Assembly: GCF_003473485.1 (NCBI RefSeq)
Contig: NC_053042.1
Coordinates: 6,967,501 to 7,031,500, forward strand
Source: Medicago truncatula
Taxonomy: Eukaryota; Streptophyta; Magnoliopsida; Fabales; Fabaceae
Reading direction: 5' to 3'
Length of the DNA stretch: 64,000 nucleotides
The position numbers and the translations under genes are program-made. The notes below the pieces were generated by a model. The model was not told the DNA's origin and did not search any database. It saw only the letters and a program-made list of their open reading frames with translations. Positions 1 to 12,557 of this stretch are shown in pieces. Numbering within the stretch: the first letter of the stretch is position 1; each line of letters begins with the position of its first letter.

Positions 1-339
1 GGGAATTGGATTGATTGTGATCATATTCAATACAATAGCAACATTTGTCTTCATTACAATTTGATCCATTACATTCTGTTTAGAACATATGGGTCACCAT
101 ATTAGAATAGATCACGGACACCCCCTTAATATATACTTATGTAGCAAGTCTTTCATAGTCACAAAATTATGACACGATTCTTAAGCACACTCCTAATGAT
201 GTCCAAAGTGTGCTTCAGGTGTGCAAAATGTGTGATTGGTCGTAACTGGTAAGATGGCTGCCTTTGATAAAAGTTTGGAAAAAGGGGAGGGGGGTACAAA
301 TATAAAACTCCCACTGGTACTAAGCAGCAATTTAAAGCC
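1..339. other. intergenic, nothing recognised
   Basis: AT-rich sequence before the first duplicated block. I see no open frame with recognisable protein similarity and no clear repeat ends. Confidence 0.5.
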
Positions 340-2940
340 AATATCAAACAGTATTAGTTTATGGGCCTTCCCAAAAGCTTAAAAAAAATGAAAAACACGT
401 CTCAGACAAAAATATCTTGTCATCATTATCGAGAACCTTCTTTTCCTTAAACCGCCTAACTAACTTAATCAATCTGGACCGTTGATACAGTTGTTACCAA
501 CTAATCTCAGCTGTTTATTTTCTCCACAACTAACTTTATATAAACACCTCCTAAACCATTTCTTACCTTCACCTCGTCTAATTTTTGCCGCGTGAAAAAT
601 CGCTTTATTATTATCACCTTTTGTCCTTTTCTCTCCAATTTTCAGCTCCATTTTTCCTCAATGGAACCTCGATCTGTTTCTCAACGATCGATTACTTGTA
701 AATTTTCTCCTTCGATATCGATTTCGTTGAGTCGTTGAAACTCTCTCTTTTGATCTCGATTTCTTTCACTTTGATCGTGAGTCGAATAAGGTTAGCTGAT
801 TTTCTACTTTTGAATTTCAATATCTGTAGTAGCTCTATTTGAATTTCGTTTAATCGATTCTGTTGTTTTGTTTTGTAGATCTCCGTGGATCTGTTGATGA
901 TCGTGGTTATTTTCCACATCGCGGTGATACGGATGCGAGATTTGCGTTGAATCAAAGCAATTAACACAAAATTAGTTGAGTTTTTTTGTAACAATTATTC
1001 TTTAGTAAGTGATTATGTTTTGTATCGCTTTCGAATTCAGAAATTTTTGGTTGATAGAGAGAGAAGGTAGTTGTTGAGTTTGTGTGATATTTGTGAATGG
1101 ATCTTTGCCATGTCAGGTGCGCTTGCATGGCAGATCCGAAAAAAGTTAATAAAATTGCAGTTATTTTGTTTTGAGAGGGAAGAGAGAGATTGGTTTGGGG
1201 ACAGTTTTTTTATTTGCCCCCCCTCTCTCTCTTCCTCTGTTGTGTGTGTCTTGCCTCTTGCGTCTCTTTTTCTATTCTGTTGCTTTTCTTTACTCTACTA
1301 TTATGCTCGGCGCGTACACTATTACAAGAATTTTAATTAACAAAACCTAATTCAACAAGCAATCCGCAACACATTGAGGTATGGCTGCAATTGAACTTTT
1401 TGATATGTTATTGATTACGCTCCATTTTGTTTACGATAAGTTATTTTATTGTTTACATCCATACACTACGAAGCACGGACACAGACACAGACACAGCACA
1501 CACAAACACTGAAAAACCTCTGGTAGAAATTTAATAAAGTGATATAATTGTAAATAATCACAAGTTTTGGTGTCGGTGGTCTCTATCAGAAGGGTCGCTA
1601 CATAGTCTATATATTACCTCCGTCTTTATTTTCAAGACTGTAAAACAGCCGCTATTTAAAACAAATCACTTCTGTTCCAGGATCCGTTGTTTAGAACAAA
1701 GTAGTCAAATAGCCGCTATTGTTGTGTTATAGCATAGTGAAATTGGAGCAAATTGCATTTGTTCCACTATCTGCAATTGACAACTCTATCGCCAGCTTTT
1801 CATTTCCATCCAAAAATCTTTGAATCTGCACAGTCGAATTGGCCCTGAATCATCTAAATTATCTTCCCGAAGAGGCAGTTAACTTATTGGTGAATACAAT
1901 AAATTAAACACAATGCATTTATTTGTTGCCTTATGACCACTTGGACTGTGATGCGTAAAATCTCAACTTCTTATTTGCCAATTTTATTTGATTTTTCCAG
2001 TATATATCTACATTGTTGTATTCATGTCTGATATCCGTATTCATTCAATACTATAACTGTCAACATGAAATGGCAGTTGGGAAGTACTGGATGGCATTTT
2101 GATTCTGTTATAAGCTGTTAGTTGGACTTGTAATTGGGTTTTCTTTGGATGTGGAATTTTATTGTATGAACCATTTGTATAAGGTGACAAAGAGCTTACT
2201 TCCTGAAGAGTGCAGATTGTTTTAAAAAACTCTGTCTAGTGTATCCTCAAAGCTCTTGATGTAGTTTACTATTGATCAACAACTTCAAGCATTGTGCGAC
2301 CTGGAATAGAACTTGTAGAGTGAAATCTGAAGACCTGATTGCTGCTAGAGGATGAAGGTTTCAGGACTGGTCTGCTCAACTCGTCCTACAGTTTTCTGAA
2401 GCAGAGAAGGTCGTTGAATGCTTTTGTTGGAGGTACAGGTTTCATCCCGAATGAGTTACAGCCAGCTCATGGCATTTGATCAAGTTTATATTAATTCTTT
2501 TATTTACTCTCTTTGCAGAATTTGTTAGCAGTATATGTTCGTGTGAATTTCAATTGGCAAGATAAGAAGTCGTGGATGCGTGACAAACATGTAATGCGAG
2601 TGTGAGGTATATACGCAACAACACAAGGTATCTGTGTTAAATGGATCTTTGCCATGGCAGGTCCAAAAAAATTAAATTGTTTTGATATGTTGGCTGTATA
2701 TGTTCTTGTGAATTTTAATTGGTGAGATCAGAAGTCGTGGTTGCGTGAGATACATGTAATGTGAGTGTGAAGTATATACACAACCACACAAGGTATCTGT
2801 GTTAAATGGATCTTTGCTATGTCAGGTGCGCTTGCATGGCAGGTCCGAAAAATTAATGAAGTTACAGTTATTTTGTTTTGAGAGGGGAGATAGGTTTGGG
2901 GACATTTTCTTTTATCCCCGCCTCCCTCTCCCTCTCTGTT

Positions 2941-2971
2941 GTGTCTTGTTCTTTTTTTTTTTTTTTTTTTT
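2941..2971 (+). repeat. poly-T / CT-rich tract
   Basis: An uninterrupted T run inside a pyrimidine-rich stretch. The paralogous stretch at 22.03 kb is instead a long C run, so this tract is unstable between copies. Confidence 0.8.
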
Positions 2972-3353
2972 GTCTTCTCTCTCTCTTTCTTTTCTTCTTG
3001 CTTCTCTATTCTGATACTTTCCTTTACTGTTATGCTCCACCCATAAAATTGCGAGGACTTCTAATAAACAAAACCTAATTCAACAGGCAATTAACAACAC
3101 ATTGAAGTACACAGTGCGATAACAAGGTACATGGTTATGCTGTTATGATACCAGAATTTATTCTCTCCTGAATTCATGACATTATTTGTGGTTTATGACT
3201 AAAATTGAAGGCCATGGATGCAATTAAACTCTGATATGTTTAATTGATTTGCTTAAGATAGTCACGAACTACGAGCAATATTTTCATCATTGAGTTATTT
3301 TATTATTTACATTTAAGTATATTTTGTGTTTTCTAGAAATACAGTGAAAGAGT

Positions 3354-3432
3354 ACATTAAGGATATGTTTGAAATTCTAATATATGAAGGATATGTTTGA
3401 ATTTTAATACATTAAGGATATGTTTGAATTCA
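3354..3432 (+). repeat. short tandem repeat, three units
   Basis: The phrase AAGGATATGTTTGAA occurs three times within about 80 bases. Copy 2 (near 22470) has a single version, so the triplication arose after the block duplicated. Confidence 0.7.
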
Positions 3433-4659
3433 ATCAAGCAGATTTTTGCAATTTTTTCTACTATAATAGCGTGTACTTGATTTTGTTTTGATACACATTC
3501 TACTTGACTCTGATGAGAACGAGATTACTGTCAATTCAATACTCTATATTTACACTAAATTTAATTGAGTTTAAGTGTCAAACATACTAATACTAAGTGT
3601 CGTTAAATAGTTTTTGCTATACAGCAGAATTTGATCAAGCTGTTGTTTTCTGCAATTTGCGATCGACAACACTACTAATATCATTATCACTCAAAAGCAT
3701 TAAATCTGTATATATTTGTCAAATTGGGTCATCCAAATTATGTGACTGAGAAAGCAGTTAACTTACTCAATACAAACACAGATGTATATATTTGTCGATT
3801 CAAGAGCATTGATACACATATGCGTCTACTCAACAGTTGACATGAAATTGACTTTGAAACTGGTCGGCTAGTTGGACTTGTGATTGGGCTTTTTGCGATG
3901 TGTCAGATGTTGTATGAAAGCTTGCTAGCTGATGATTGCAGATGGCTGTAAAAAACTGTAGGCACTGTAGTTGTGTAGTTTGTGCCAGCTGATAATGCGA
4001 CCTAGAATAAAATGGTGAATTCCGAGGATATGGTTGCTACTAAGGTTCCAGGGTGGGTTTCTACAACTTGTTCTAAGTTTTGTGAAGTAGGGAGGATCAT
4101 CAGATGCTTTATTGGAGGTACTTGTTTTTGCCATGAATGATTGTTACTAGTTCATGGCAGGCAGTGGATAGTTATATTTTATTTGGTTTCTTTACAGTGG
4201 AGTTTTAAAGTTCATATCTGCCTACTAGCGTTTCTCTACTAGCGTTTGTTTTGGATGGCTCCATTTTTTTTATCAGGATGAATCCAATTTCTCGTTAGTG
4301 TTTGAAAACTTATGTACTTAAAAACGTTGTTTGGCATGATTGATTAAGCTGCTTTTTACCTTCATTAAGCGTAGCATTATAATATAGTCCAAATATTCAA
4401 TGCCAGTATGTCTGTTGGAAATGGAAATTGCATTATTTTCTAATACAGTTCATTTTCTTTCCAGGTTGTAACTGGCTTTGTTTGGTGCATCAACATTAAA
4501 GGTTGTGCTTGTGTACAAACATGTGTCTCTTAGCCGTACATTGAGATATTCCGTACTGTTGGTGGATTTTTTTATAGCCTTGGGCTGTGAACACGGTATA
4601 AATCTGTTTAATTCATTGTATTTTACTCATCCATGTTAATGTTTTTGCGGAGGTTGGAT

Positions 4660-5381
4660 TTGCTTTATATAAACGACCCCTTTAACCCGGGGGAGCAACC
4701 TCTCCCCTGTTCGTCTTCGACAAGACACCCTGAATAAGAACCATCATAATATCATATATTCTAATGAGGTCTTTTCATTTCAACCTAGGTAAGTAAGGTA
4801 GGTCACTGAGAAGCCAAATCAGTGACCAGCTGCCCCCTACACTTCGTATGATATATCACATAATACTCACCTAGTGCTAAAGAAATAATGCAAATAAACC
4901 AAAGATATCAAGTTACATGCTATTACAAAATTTCTAAAGCATGTAAAATATTCTGTTTTAGTCGGTAGAGAATATTTTGCATGCTTTGGAAATTTTTTAG
5001 TTGGTAGAGAATATTTTGCATGCTTTGGAAATTTTGTAATAGCATGTAACCTGATATCTTTGGTTTATATTGCATTTTCTTAAAATTTTCTTATCATCAA
5101 CTTTAGCAATAGGTGAGTATTATGTGACAGGTTTGTCACTAATTTGGCTTTTAGTTTCATAAGTTATTGACTAGTTTCTAGTGATATTGGGATGTAGTTC
5201 TAATTAATTCTCAGTGAGATGATCAGAGTATCCACAACCTACCTTACTTACCTAGGTTGAAATGAAAAGAGCTGTCATTAGAGTATATGATACTATGATG
5301 GTTCTTATTCAGGGAGTCTTGTCGATGACGAACAGGGGAGAGGTTGCTCCCCCGGGTTAAGGGGTCGTTTATATAAAGCAA
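4660..5381. mobile_element. fold-back element with arms of about 300 bp
   Basis: The first about 160 bases (from TTGCTTTATATAAACGACCCC) reappear inverted at the right end (5225-5381). A second inner pair (about 4905-4975 versus 5000-5075) also folds back, so nearly the whole 722 bp is one imperfect palindrome. The centre holds a tandem duplication of a roughly 40-bp unit (4957-5038). A GC-rich patch near each end reads CCCGGGGGAGCAACC. No transposase is present and I could not settle a target-site duplication. Long arms suggest a non-autonomous Mutator/fold-back type element. It is absent from the paralogous block. Confidence 0.7.
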
Positions 5382-6061
5382 CCTTAAAATTTCTTTTCCA
5401 TTGCTGTTGGTGGTTTCATAACCGTCATATCCCCCTCTAATTTAACTTTCATCACCTGTATATATATCTCCGACTAATTAGTTTTGGCCTTTGCTAATTG
5501 AGTTCTTCCAATTTGTGACTTGGTAAATTTGTTGTCTCACATGAGTCTAAAATGCATTTGAAATGAGGAGCCTAGCAAATATTATAGATTTATGAGATTC
5601 AATTTTGTTTTGAACACTAACAGATAGTACAAGGAAAAATTTGGTCCCTTTAGGTTACTCTTTTAGATACAACGCTGAACATTAATTCCTTTCAAAGGAT
5701 AAACATCAGTGTTTTGAACTAGAATTATACCAAATGAGTAAATATCAATTAAAAGTTTCCTTAAAATAGTAGCACCATTGAGATTCTTGTGTCTGTTTGC
5801 ATTGTATATCAGTTCACCTATATTATTCGAAGCTGCAACATTCCTCAGAATAGCAGCAATTGAGGAGCATGCACCGCAAGTGAATTTGTTTATTCAATTG
5901 AGGAAGAAGAGAATGAAGATGAGTTCTAATCTGATGATTTTCAATCTGGTCCAGACACTAACTTCTTCTCTTACACTTTCAGTATAGGGGCTATAATTTG
6001 CTTCATGGAGTAAAATTTTCAATTTTAAATGTAGTGTTAATAATGACAGGTGTATAATCAA

Positions 6062-6117
6062 CTCAACACAGTCAATGTTTACGTAATCGACTCAACACGG
6101 TCAATGTTACGTAAAGT
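6062..6117 (+). repeat. short tandem duplication
   Basis: Two adjacent units of about 29 bases, each containing ATCGACTCAACACGGTCAATG or a one-base variant followed by TTACGTAA. Confidence 0.6.
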
Positions 6118-6620
6118 GCACAAATGTCATGTGTTATAAAAGTACTGATGAAATACTATTTGTTATACTGAGGGGTAAAAGTATCTTTTTAAGGTATCTA
6201 ATGTGTTTTCATGATTTTTTTCTCGGGATGATTTTCATGATATCATTAATCATTTTAAAAAAATAATGAATCTTAAATTTAGGCTTAAGATATATGAATG
6301 AATAGTAAATTTTGGCTTGTGATATATAATTTGTTGTAAATTATAATTTTCAAGCTTAACATACATTTTTTAACAGATAATTTTCTTTTTTAGGTGAACC
6401 GATAATATTTTTATGTAGAACAAATATGGGGACAATAGTTCTCTATATAGCAATGCCGAGTCCCTAGGGCTCCATTAAATATCAGATAGCAGCCAGATTA
6501 TAGATTTAGATTTTAGTATTTCTCTTTTGGATATTCTTAAAAACTGCAAACAAAATGCGTTTGTTTGTTTGTATTTATCTTATTTGGAGAAAATGTGTTT
6601 TTCATGGTCTATTTTTGTTA

Positions 6621-6977
6621 GGGTGTGTTTGTTTCAAGTTTACCAAATTTATTCCTAGGAATAACATTCCTTGGAATATAAAGATGGGAATTTTATTCCA
6701 AGGAATTTATGAAAAATATGTTTGGTTAGCTTTTTAATATTCCTAGGAACCATAAAAATAGGGATTATAATAGGTAAACTATTTATGAATTTATTCCCAT
6801 CTCTATGGGAACTTTATTCCCACCATTTTCCTTGGGAAATTTTTTCTATTCCCAGGAACATTTTATCATTTTATACCCAGGAATAAAATTTAGTAAACTT
6901 GTAACAAACATAGGCATATACATTCTTATCATTTTATTCCCGAGAATCAACAATTATAACTTGAAACAAACACACCC
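6621..6977. mobile_element. Tourist/PIF-Harbinger-type MITE, 357 bp
   Basis: The terminal inverted repeats are perfect for 20 bases and start GGGTGTGTTTGTTTC. The element is flanked by a TTA duplication (6618-6620 and 6978-6980), the hallmark of PIF/Harbinger insertions. The interior carries repeated ATTCC/GGAAT words that fold back on each other. There is no coding capacity. Confidence 0.85.
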
Positions 6978-7201
6978 TTAGAAAACAGTCGGAGGTGTAA
7001 AGTAGATCTCTTTTTCTTTAGGGTATGGTAAAATTTGTTTGGATAATAGGCAATTTATTTTTGTTTGGATAAATAGGCAATTTATATTTATGCGAACATA
7101 CAAACTGGCTTTTACAGCTATTACTGGCCATTTATAGTTATTCAATGTCTTTGAGCTCGTGTTAATTGTTTAAAATTTAGAATAGTATTTAACCCTCTGA
7201 T

Positions 7202-7278
7202 GGATCCATATGCTCATACTGGAATGAGCCCCAAACTACTTTGTATGGGAGATTGGTGGTTCGACTCCACCTGGATCC
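7202..7278 (+). other. tRNA-like cloverleaf relic, copy 1
   Basis: A 77-nt stretch with a 7-bp acceptor-like pairing (GGATCCA with TGGATCC), a D-stem-like pairing (GCTC with GAGC, GG in the loop) and a 5-bp T stem with loop TTCGACT. The anticodon region does not form a canonical 5-bp stem with 7-base loop, so I do not call a tRNA gene. The same structure is kept at 24739-24816. It could be a tRNA-derived relic or chance. Confidence 0.35.
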
Positions 7279-7628
7279 GACTTATGTCAATCATGTTTAA
7301 GCATGGCAATTAGCACTCATCTTTATCTGTCTGGTAAATCAAGTTGTGGCAGCATGTAATTCAATGGAAAGGCCCAGATACGTGTTAGAGGTGTATGCTA
7401 TAAGAGAGTTTAAAAGCAGGCTACTTTCACTTTTTGTGAATTCATGTAGAAATGATTTGATTAGAAATGGTACTGATGTCGAGCTTAATTAGATGGAAAG
7501 TCTATAGCATACAAGGATTGGGTGGTGAGAAATCTTATTTAAGTTGTGAAAATCATGAACAATTCTACATGTTCCCTTTTTCTCTATTGGGTTAGTATTT
7601 TTCACGGTTCACTGAATATTATTATTTT

Positions 7629-7906
7629 GGCTTAATTGCACTTTTGGCCCCTATCTTTTCAAAAGTTGCGATTATTTTTCTAATTAATTAAAATACAAAA
7701 TAGTCCCCTATGTATTGGATCTTTGACAGTTTTGCTTCATTTAAGGGATGTGGGTGCCACATCAGCGAAGACTAAGTCAAAAGTGGCCTTGGAGGCCAAA
7801 ACTGCCAAAGATCCAATACATAGGGGGCTGTTTTGTATTTTTAATTAGTTAGGAGGCCAAAATCGCAACTTTTCAAAAGATAGGGGGCCAAAAGTGCAAT
7901 TAAACC
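7629..7906. mobile_element. Mutator-like MITE, 278 bp
   Basis: A fold-back element with ends reading GGYTTAATTGCACTTTTGGC. Flanking sequence is duplicated as TATTATTTT (7620-7628) and TATTATTTG (7907-7915), 8 of 9 matching, the length expected for Mutator-like insertions. The arms are over 100 bp and nearly meet in the middle. No coding capacity. Confidence 0.8.
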
Positions 7907-8052
7907 TATTATTTGAGTACTTGGGCTAGAAGGATTGATCGTTTTTAATTAGATTTTTGAATGCAACTCTAGAAGAACATGTATTTTAGGTCTAAGCTGA
8001 ATGATGTGCCATCTGAAATTCATGGATAGATGATTAAATTGATACAGTATTA

Positions 8053-8379
8053 CTACCTCTGTCCATAAATATAGGACATTAAGTTAAAAGCACGAAATTA
8101 AGAAAGTTGATTCTATTAATTTTATTGACAATTGATATTATTTCACAAATTTACCCTTTAGGAGAAAGGATTTGTTAATGTTTCCAAAAGTATATATTGA
8201 AGAAAAATATGTAATATAAATAGGGGTATATTGGTGAAGAAATAATTAATGTATTTTGAAAAGAGTCTTATAAAAAGAAACAAAAAATGAATCTTATAAT
8301 TAAAGACGAAGGTTAGTATATGATTGAAGAACTACAAACATGAAAATGTTAACAAGTGTCTCCGGACTTAATAAGGAAG
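8053..8379. mobile_element. Stowaway-like MITE, decayed
   Basis: Left end CTACCTCTGTCCATAAATAT, right end inverted ACTTCCTTATTAAG, flanked by TA dinucleotides. This resembles the plant Stowaway CTCCCTCCGTCC type but is diverged. Confidence 0.5.
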
Positions 8380-9350
8380 TATTTATGAAAATTCCTGTTA
8401 TTACTGCATTGGAAATCATTATATTAACTTTTTAAAAGAATAATTCTTAAATTAAGATCCTTAAAAAATGTCATTGGGACACTAGTTAACATTGATCCAT
8501 AATAAAATACATTACTCACTTCTCATAAATAACAAAATCTATACCAAAAATAATTATTTTGGATACTCTAAAAAGGGTACCCTAAACTTTTAAAATCATT
8601 CTAAAGTTTTAAACTATTTTTTCAGACAACTATTTAGTCCCTCGTTAACAAAATTAGTTGTCTTTCAATAGTTTAAGGATTAAATAGATGTATTGACCTG
8701 TTAGTTGATTTACTTATTTAAAAAGTAGTAGATTAACAAAAGAATGAAATTTATTCTTGTGAGTTTAGCTCGGTTGGTATGGACAATGTCACTTTTCTTA
8801 TCTTTTACCACACTACTTGGGTTTCAAAATGAACCGTCCTTTTCTTTCTCTTGATGCAGCTGCCTTAACCATTTCTTCCTTTATAGCAAAACTAGTTTAT
8901 TTCAATTCCAATCCCATGTTCATCGTAACCATAATCTTATTGTTTAACCACTCTCTTTCATCATCTCATGCAGTTTCAGATCTGACCTCTCTGTTGCGTT
9001 GCACTCTTTCATCTATCTATTATCAGGTAAACTCTCGTTTATGTTACCATTTCTCTTTAAACCTTTTTATTTCGTGTTTATAATGGTAGTAACAAAGACG
9101 GTGAATTTTTGAATATATTATTTTATCTGTTTTTTACATATGTGAACTGGAGTCCAAATTTCTTTACGTTGTTCATTTTCTATACTGATTTGCGTTTTCA
9201 ATATTGCCTTTCGTCACTAACATATCCCTTTTCAGTGCAAGATTTGAAGATTTCATGTTCTAGAGATTGTTGTGTGATGTCTACGATTTTGTCTGATGGG
9301 TTGCAAAATTTCACTACTTTACCAACTGTGATTTCCTTGATTAAATGAAG

Positions 9351-9719
9351 TGCCTTCTATGTTGAAGAGTAACCAATTCTCGATAGAGAGCTAATTATGG
9401 GATAATGGGAATAAACCAATGGTAAAATATACCATTCACCGGCGTCATCCTCGAAAAGAAAGAGTATGAGGTCTTTCTCCGGAGTGGGAGGAGGGAGGGA
9501 GTTGGTGGGTTAGGGTTTTAGACCTTAGGGTTTCGGACCTTTTGTCGCAATCGGGTTTGAGTTCCTTGCTTTCAAATTGATGGAGCAATCGAGGGCGGAA
9601 GGATAATTTTGAGAAGAATGTACATTGTTTATTAGTTTAATCCAAGAAAAACAATTTTTCTTAATTCTTGTGTATTTATTAAAAAGGTCTTATACGTAAA
9701 ATTTTTGTGATCAATTTTG
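9351..9719. other. intergenic with a Stowaway half
   Basis: 9589-9712 resembles the right half of the element at 20123-20336 (GAAGGATAATTTTGAGAAG onward). The rest shows nothing recognisable. Confidence 0.45.
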
Positions 9720-10400
9720 TACTGTTAAATTATATAATTAGGATATGTTTTGATTGTTTAAATTCAATCTAACACATGTTTGCGATGTTTTCTACTATAA
9801 AAAAATGCACTTGATTTTGTAATGGTATGCATGCTACAATTAGATTCAGGAGAGAGTTAGATTACTCTCAGTTGGTGTCAAATAGCGGCTATTGTGGCAC
9901 CATGACGCAGCAAAATTTGAACAAATCACTTCTGTTCCATGATCCGCTATTTAGAACAAAGTGTAGTCAAATAGCCTCTGTTGTGGCGTTATAGCATAGT
10001 GAAATTTAAGCAAATTCCAGCTGACAACTATATTATCAGCTTCTCATTTCCATCCAAAAATCTTTGAATCTGCACAGTAGAATTGGTAACGAATCAACTA
10101 AATTATCTTGTCAAAGAGGCAGTTAACTTAATCGTGAATACAATAAATTAAAACGCAAATGCATATATTTGTTGCCTCATGACCACTTGGACTCAGATAC
10201 GTGTAATCTCAACTTCTTATTTGCCAATTTATTTGATTTTTCCATTACATATCTACATGGTTGTAATCATGTCTGATATCCGTATTCATTTAATACTATA
10301 ACTGTCGACACGAAATGGCAGTTAGACAGTACTGGTTGGCATTTTGCGTCTGTTATAAAGCTGTTAGTTGGACTTGTAATTGGGGTTTCCATGAACGATA
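9720..10400 (+). repeat. third, partial copy of the duplicated block
   Basis: Aligns with 1640-2150 and with 20380-21220. It contains the same phrases around TCAAATAGCGGCTATTGTGG, the CTGATATCCGTATTCATT segment and the TGGACTTGTAATTGGG end. It lacks the SINE present in the 20.5 kb copy and so serves as its empty site. Similarity stops abruptly after about 10390. Confidence 0.75.
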
Positions 10401-10664
10401 TGCACTTATTTTGCAATAGATCTTGGTGCTTGATGATTATGTAAATGTGAAATTTTGCTTAATATATATTCTTTTATACTAATATGATATGATAAACAAT
10501 GTGTTTAAATTTTAATTATTAATATGTTATATAGCAAAAATAGTTAGCTATCAACAATGTGTTAATCTAAAAGAATAAAACAGTAAATAACATATTGTTA
10601 TAGGGTGCACCTTGTTATATTATTTGTTGTTTAAATAATTGAAATAAGTACTAGAACTACGGTT
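10401..10664. other. intergenic, AT-rich
   Basis: Nothing recognisable. Confidence 0.4.
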
Positions 10665-10784
10665 TTGGTAACTGAATGTCTCTTCCAAGCCAAACCAACA
10701 TACAAAACACCTCCCCTATCATTTCCTACCATTCATCTCTGCTTTGCACACAAATTGCCAAGACATAATAGCCAACCGGGCTCT

Positions 10785-10916
10785 TCAACGAACTTTGTAA
10801 TGAAGGCATTCAAAGCTTATTACAAGCTTCGCCTTGGATGCACCAACAAGCGTCGTTTGGGTGCTAGGCTCAAGAGGGCTGCTGCTGAGGCAGAAAAGGA
10901 GGACAAGATTACTTGA
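10785..10916 (+). pseudogene. RPL13: 3' fragment of ribosomal protein eL13 gene
   Basis: The translated end (MKAFKAYYKLRLG, then TNKRRLGARLKRAAAEAEKED and a stop) matches the conserved C-terminus of plant cytosolic 60S protein eL13, a structural protein of the large ribosomal subunit. Only about 40 of the roughly 200 residues of the family are present. The open frame continues upstream to 10665, but that part is unrelated to eL13. Several substitutions stand where plant eL13 is basic and conserved. No intron or promoter is visible, and no poly-A tail follows closely. It is best read as a truncated, probably dead gene fragment. That it is eL13-derived is fairly sure; how it got here is not. 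Confidence 0.7.
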
Positions 10917-11248
10917 CATCCCTTTTGTTTATTCTCTTTAATATTTAGTTGATGTTTTTATTTATATGAAGATTATCATCTATAGAGATACTTTACTCAT
11001 AATTTTACAACATTTTGTGTACTGCTACTTAAGTTTGTTGGTTTTGCAAGTGCTATGTTTTGTTTATCTGTTCACGTGTTTCCAAATCAGAATTGCATCA
11101 TGATTAAGCATACCATCCATGGCTTCTGCCAAGTTACCACCGGATGTCTCAGATTTTTCAAAAGGCATATACTAAATTGATTATAACAGCAGATGAGCCT
11201 GTGGGTGTGTATTAGCTTTTGAGGAATCAAACAATGGTTACTGTTAAC
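10917..11248. other. 3' flank of the eL13 fragment up to the hAT element
   Basis: 10917-11080 looks like a former 3' UTR. 11241-11248 (CTGTTAAC) is the left target-site duplication of the hAT element. Confidence 0.5.
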
Positions 11249-12407
11249 CTGTGAAGCCCGGATACGAGATACGATACGGATACGATACTGCACCGATACG
11301 TCGATACGGCAAAATTTCAAAAATCAAGATACGATACGGCTGAGATACGTTAATAAAAAAATTATATAATTAAATGTACTATATAATTATAACCATTTTT
11401 TATTATGCAAGTATATTAACAAACACAAGAAACCAGACTCGTAGCACATTAATATAAATATAATATTGACGATTAAGAGAGTGGTCATTAGTCAATTACA
11501 TACGCAATATATACCAAAATTAAGAGCACCATCAGTGTTATACATCAATGCTACACTATATCCAAAATGAACTTGTTAGTGATATACTATATCGATCCAA
11601 AAAAGAATCACTATATCCAAAAAAAGAACACATCAGTACTAAGAGTTAACACTAACAAGTAACTGACGTTTACATCTCCTCTCCTCCATTCCCATCATCA
11701 AGATACAGATCAACTTCCAAATCCGGTTCATCCAAAGACAACTCTGCTAACTCAATTCCAACACCATCAAGCGGTTCATGCGCATCTCCTCTAATGTCCC
11801 ACATTCTTGATTGTCCTTTCTTATATCCACATTCTTTCCTTGACAATAGTCGAAGATTAATATGCACATAAACCAAATCTTCTACCCTTTTTGGATCCAT
11901 TTTGTTTCTTTTCAAAGAATGGATAAAAGAGAAAGTACTCAAATTTCTCTCACAACAGGAGGAAGAACAAGGTTGCACAGGAAGCTTTAAAGCAAGCTTT
12001 TGGATAGTTCGACGGTGGCCAAAGTGGACGGCGACCACTTTGGAAGAAAAAGTTGAAACCCTAATTTCTTAGAAAGGGAAAGATGCAATTGGTTGTGTGG
12101 TGTGGTGTGGGTCGTACTGGCACCAAAGAAAGATAAAGGAAATATATATATATTATAGTAATATAATGTTTTTATTCTTATTTTTTACACAAAAAAAAAA
12201 AACAGAAATCAAAATAATATAAAAAAACACAAGTATCCGTGCGTATCGGGATGTATCGGAAAGTATCGGATAATTATTTTTTAAAAAAATAAAATTTAAT
12301 ATTTAGATACTCTCCGGATACGTATCGGAAAGTATCGGGCAGGTATCGGTGCAGGATACGCAGGGGATACGGTACGTCATCCATTTTGAAGTATCGGGGC
12401 TTCACAG
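11249..12407. mobile_element. hAT transposon derivative, 1159 bp
   Basis: Ends are CTGTGAAGCCCGGATAC on the left and the inverse of CTGTGAAGCCCCGATAC on the right. The flanks carry a perfect 8-bp duplication, CTGTTAAC (11241-11248 and 12408-12415), the hAT signature. Inside both ends are dense GATACG/CGTATC repeats (11260-11345 and 12236-12395), in the place where hAT transposases bind subterminal sites. The interior keeps only a C-terminal transposase piece on the minus strand, so the element is non-autonomous. The intact duplication and near-perfect ends suggest it is fairly young. Confidence 0.92.
11670..12038 (-). pseudogene. hAT transposase C-terminal remnant
   Basis: An open frame of about 120 residues inside the hAT element. 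The region SSCCERNLSTFSFIHSLKRN followed by RVEDLVYVHINLRLLS is the hAT dimerisation region at the C-terminus of plant hAT transposases, and an acidic tail follows, as usual. The BED zinc finger and the catalytic RNase H-like core are missing. A stop codon closes the frame about 15 codons upstream of 12038, and no ATG begins it in a sensible place. It cannot encode an active transposase. It might at most make a dimerisation fragment, for which there is no evidence. Confidence 0.8.
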
Positions 12408-12557
12408 CTGTTAACTACAGTTGGGGATAAAATGGTATTTTCCATGTGTTTTTAAGCAGAACTTGATGTGGAAAAACAATTTTCCTCTCCTAATATGATA
12501 AACTTGTGCCCTTAACGGCTCAAATTAAAGAACTAAGAAAGGAAATAATAAATAAAT

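Larger units (their letters stand above)
340..9350 (+). repeat. large duplicated block, copy 1
   Basis: Seen directly: segments align in the same order with 19.03-25.34 kb. Matching anchors are 360-800 with 19040-19440, 1070-1340 with 19708-19983, 2640-3200 with 21740-22300, 5830-5890 with 24165-24220, 7196-7310 with 24727-24840, and 9180-9340 with 25225-25335. This copy is longer because it carries extra insertions (fold-back 4660-5381, Tourist MITE 6621-6977, Mutator-like MITE 7629-7906, Stowaway-like element near 8.05-8.38 kb). A motif beginning GGATCTTTGCCATG recurs at about 1099, 2643 and 2806. Translations give only short frames, many ending in low-complexity CT-rich sequence, and I recognise no protein family. 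Its start resembles the 5' leader of a gene: the partner copy has an ATG at 19334 and a GT donor 17 codons later, whereas here that reading frame has diverged. Probably a decayed gene or non-coding unit that was duplicated. Confidence 0.75.

Noticed and set aside
8760-8800. A-box-like TTTAGCTCGGTTGGTA
   Set aside because: No B box or SINE body follows. It is at most a truncated tRNA-derived repeat.
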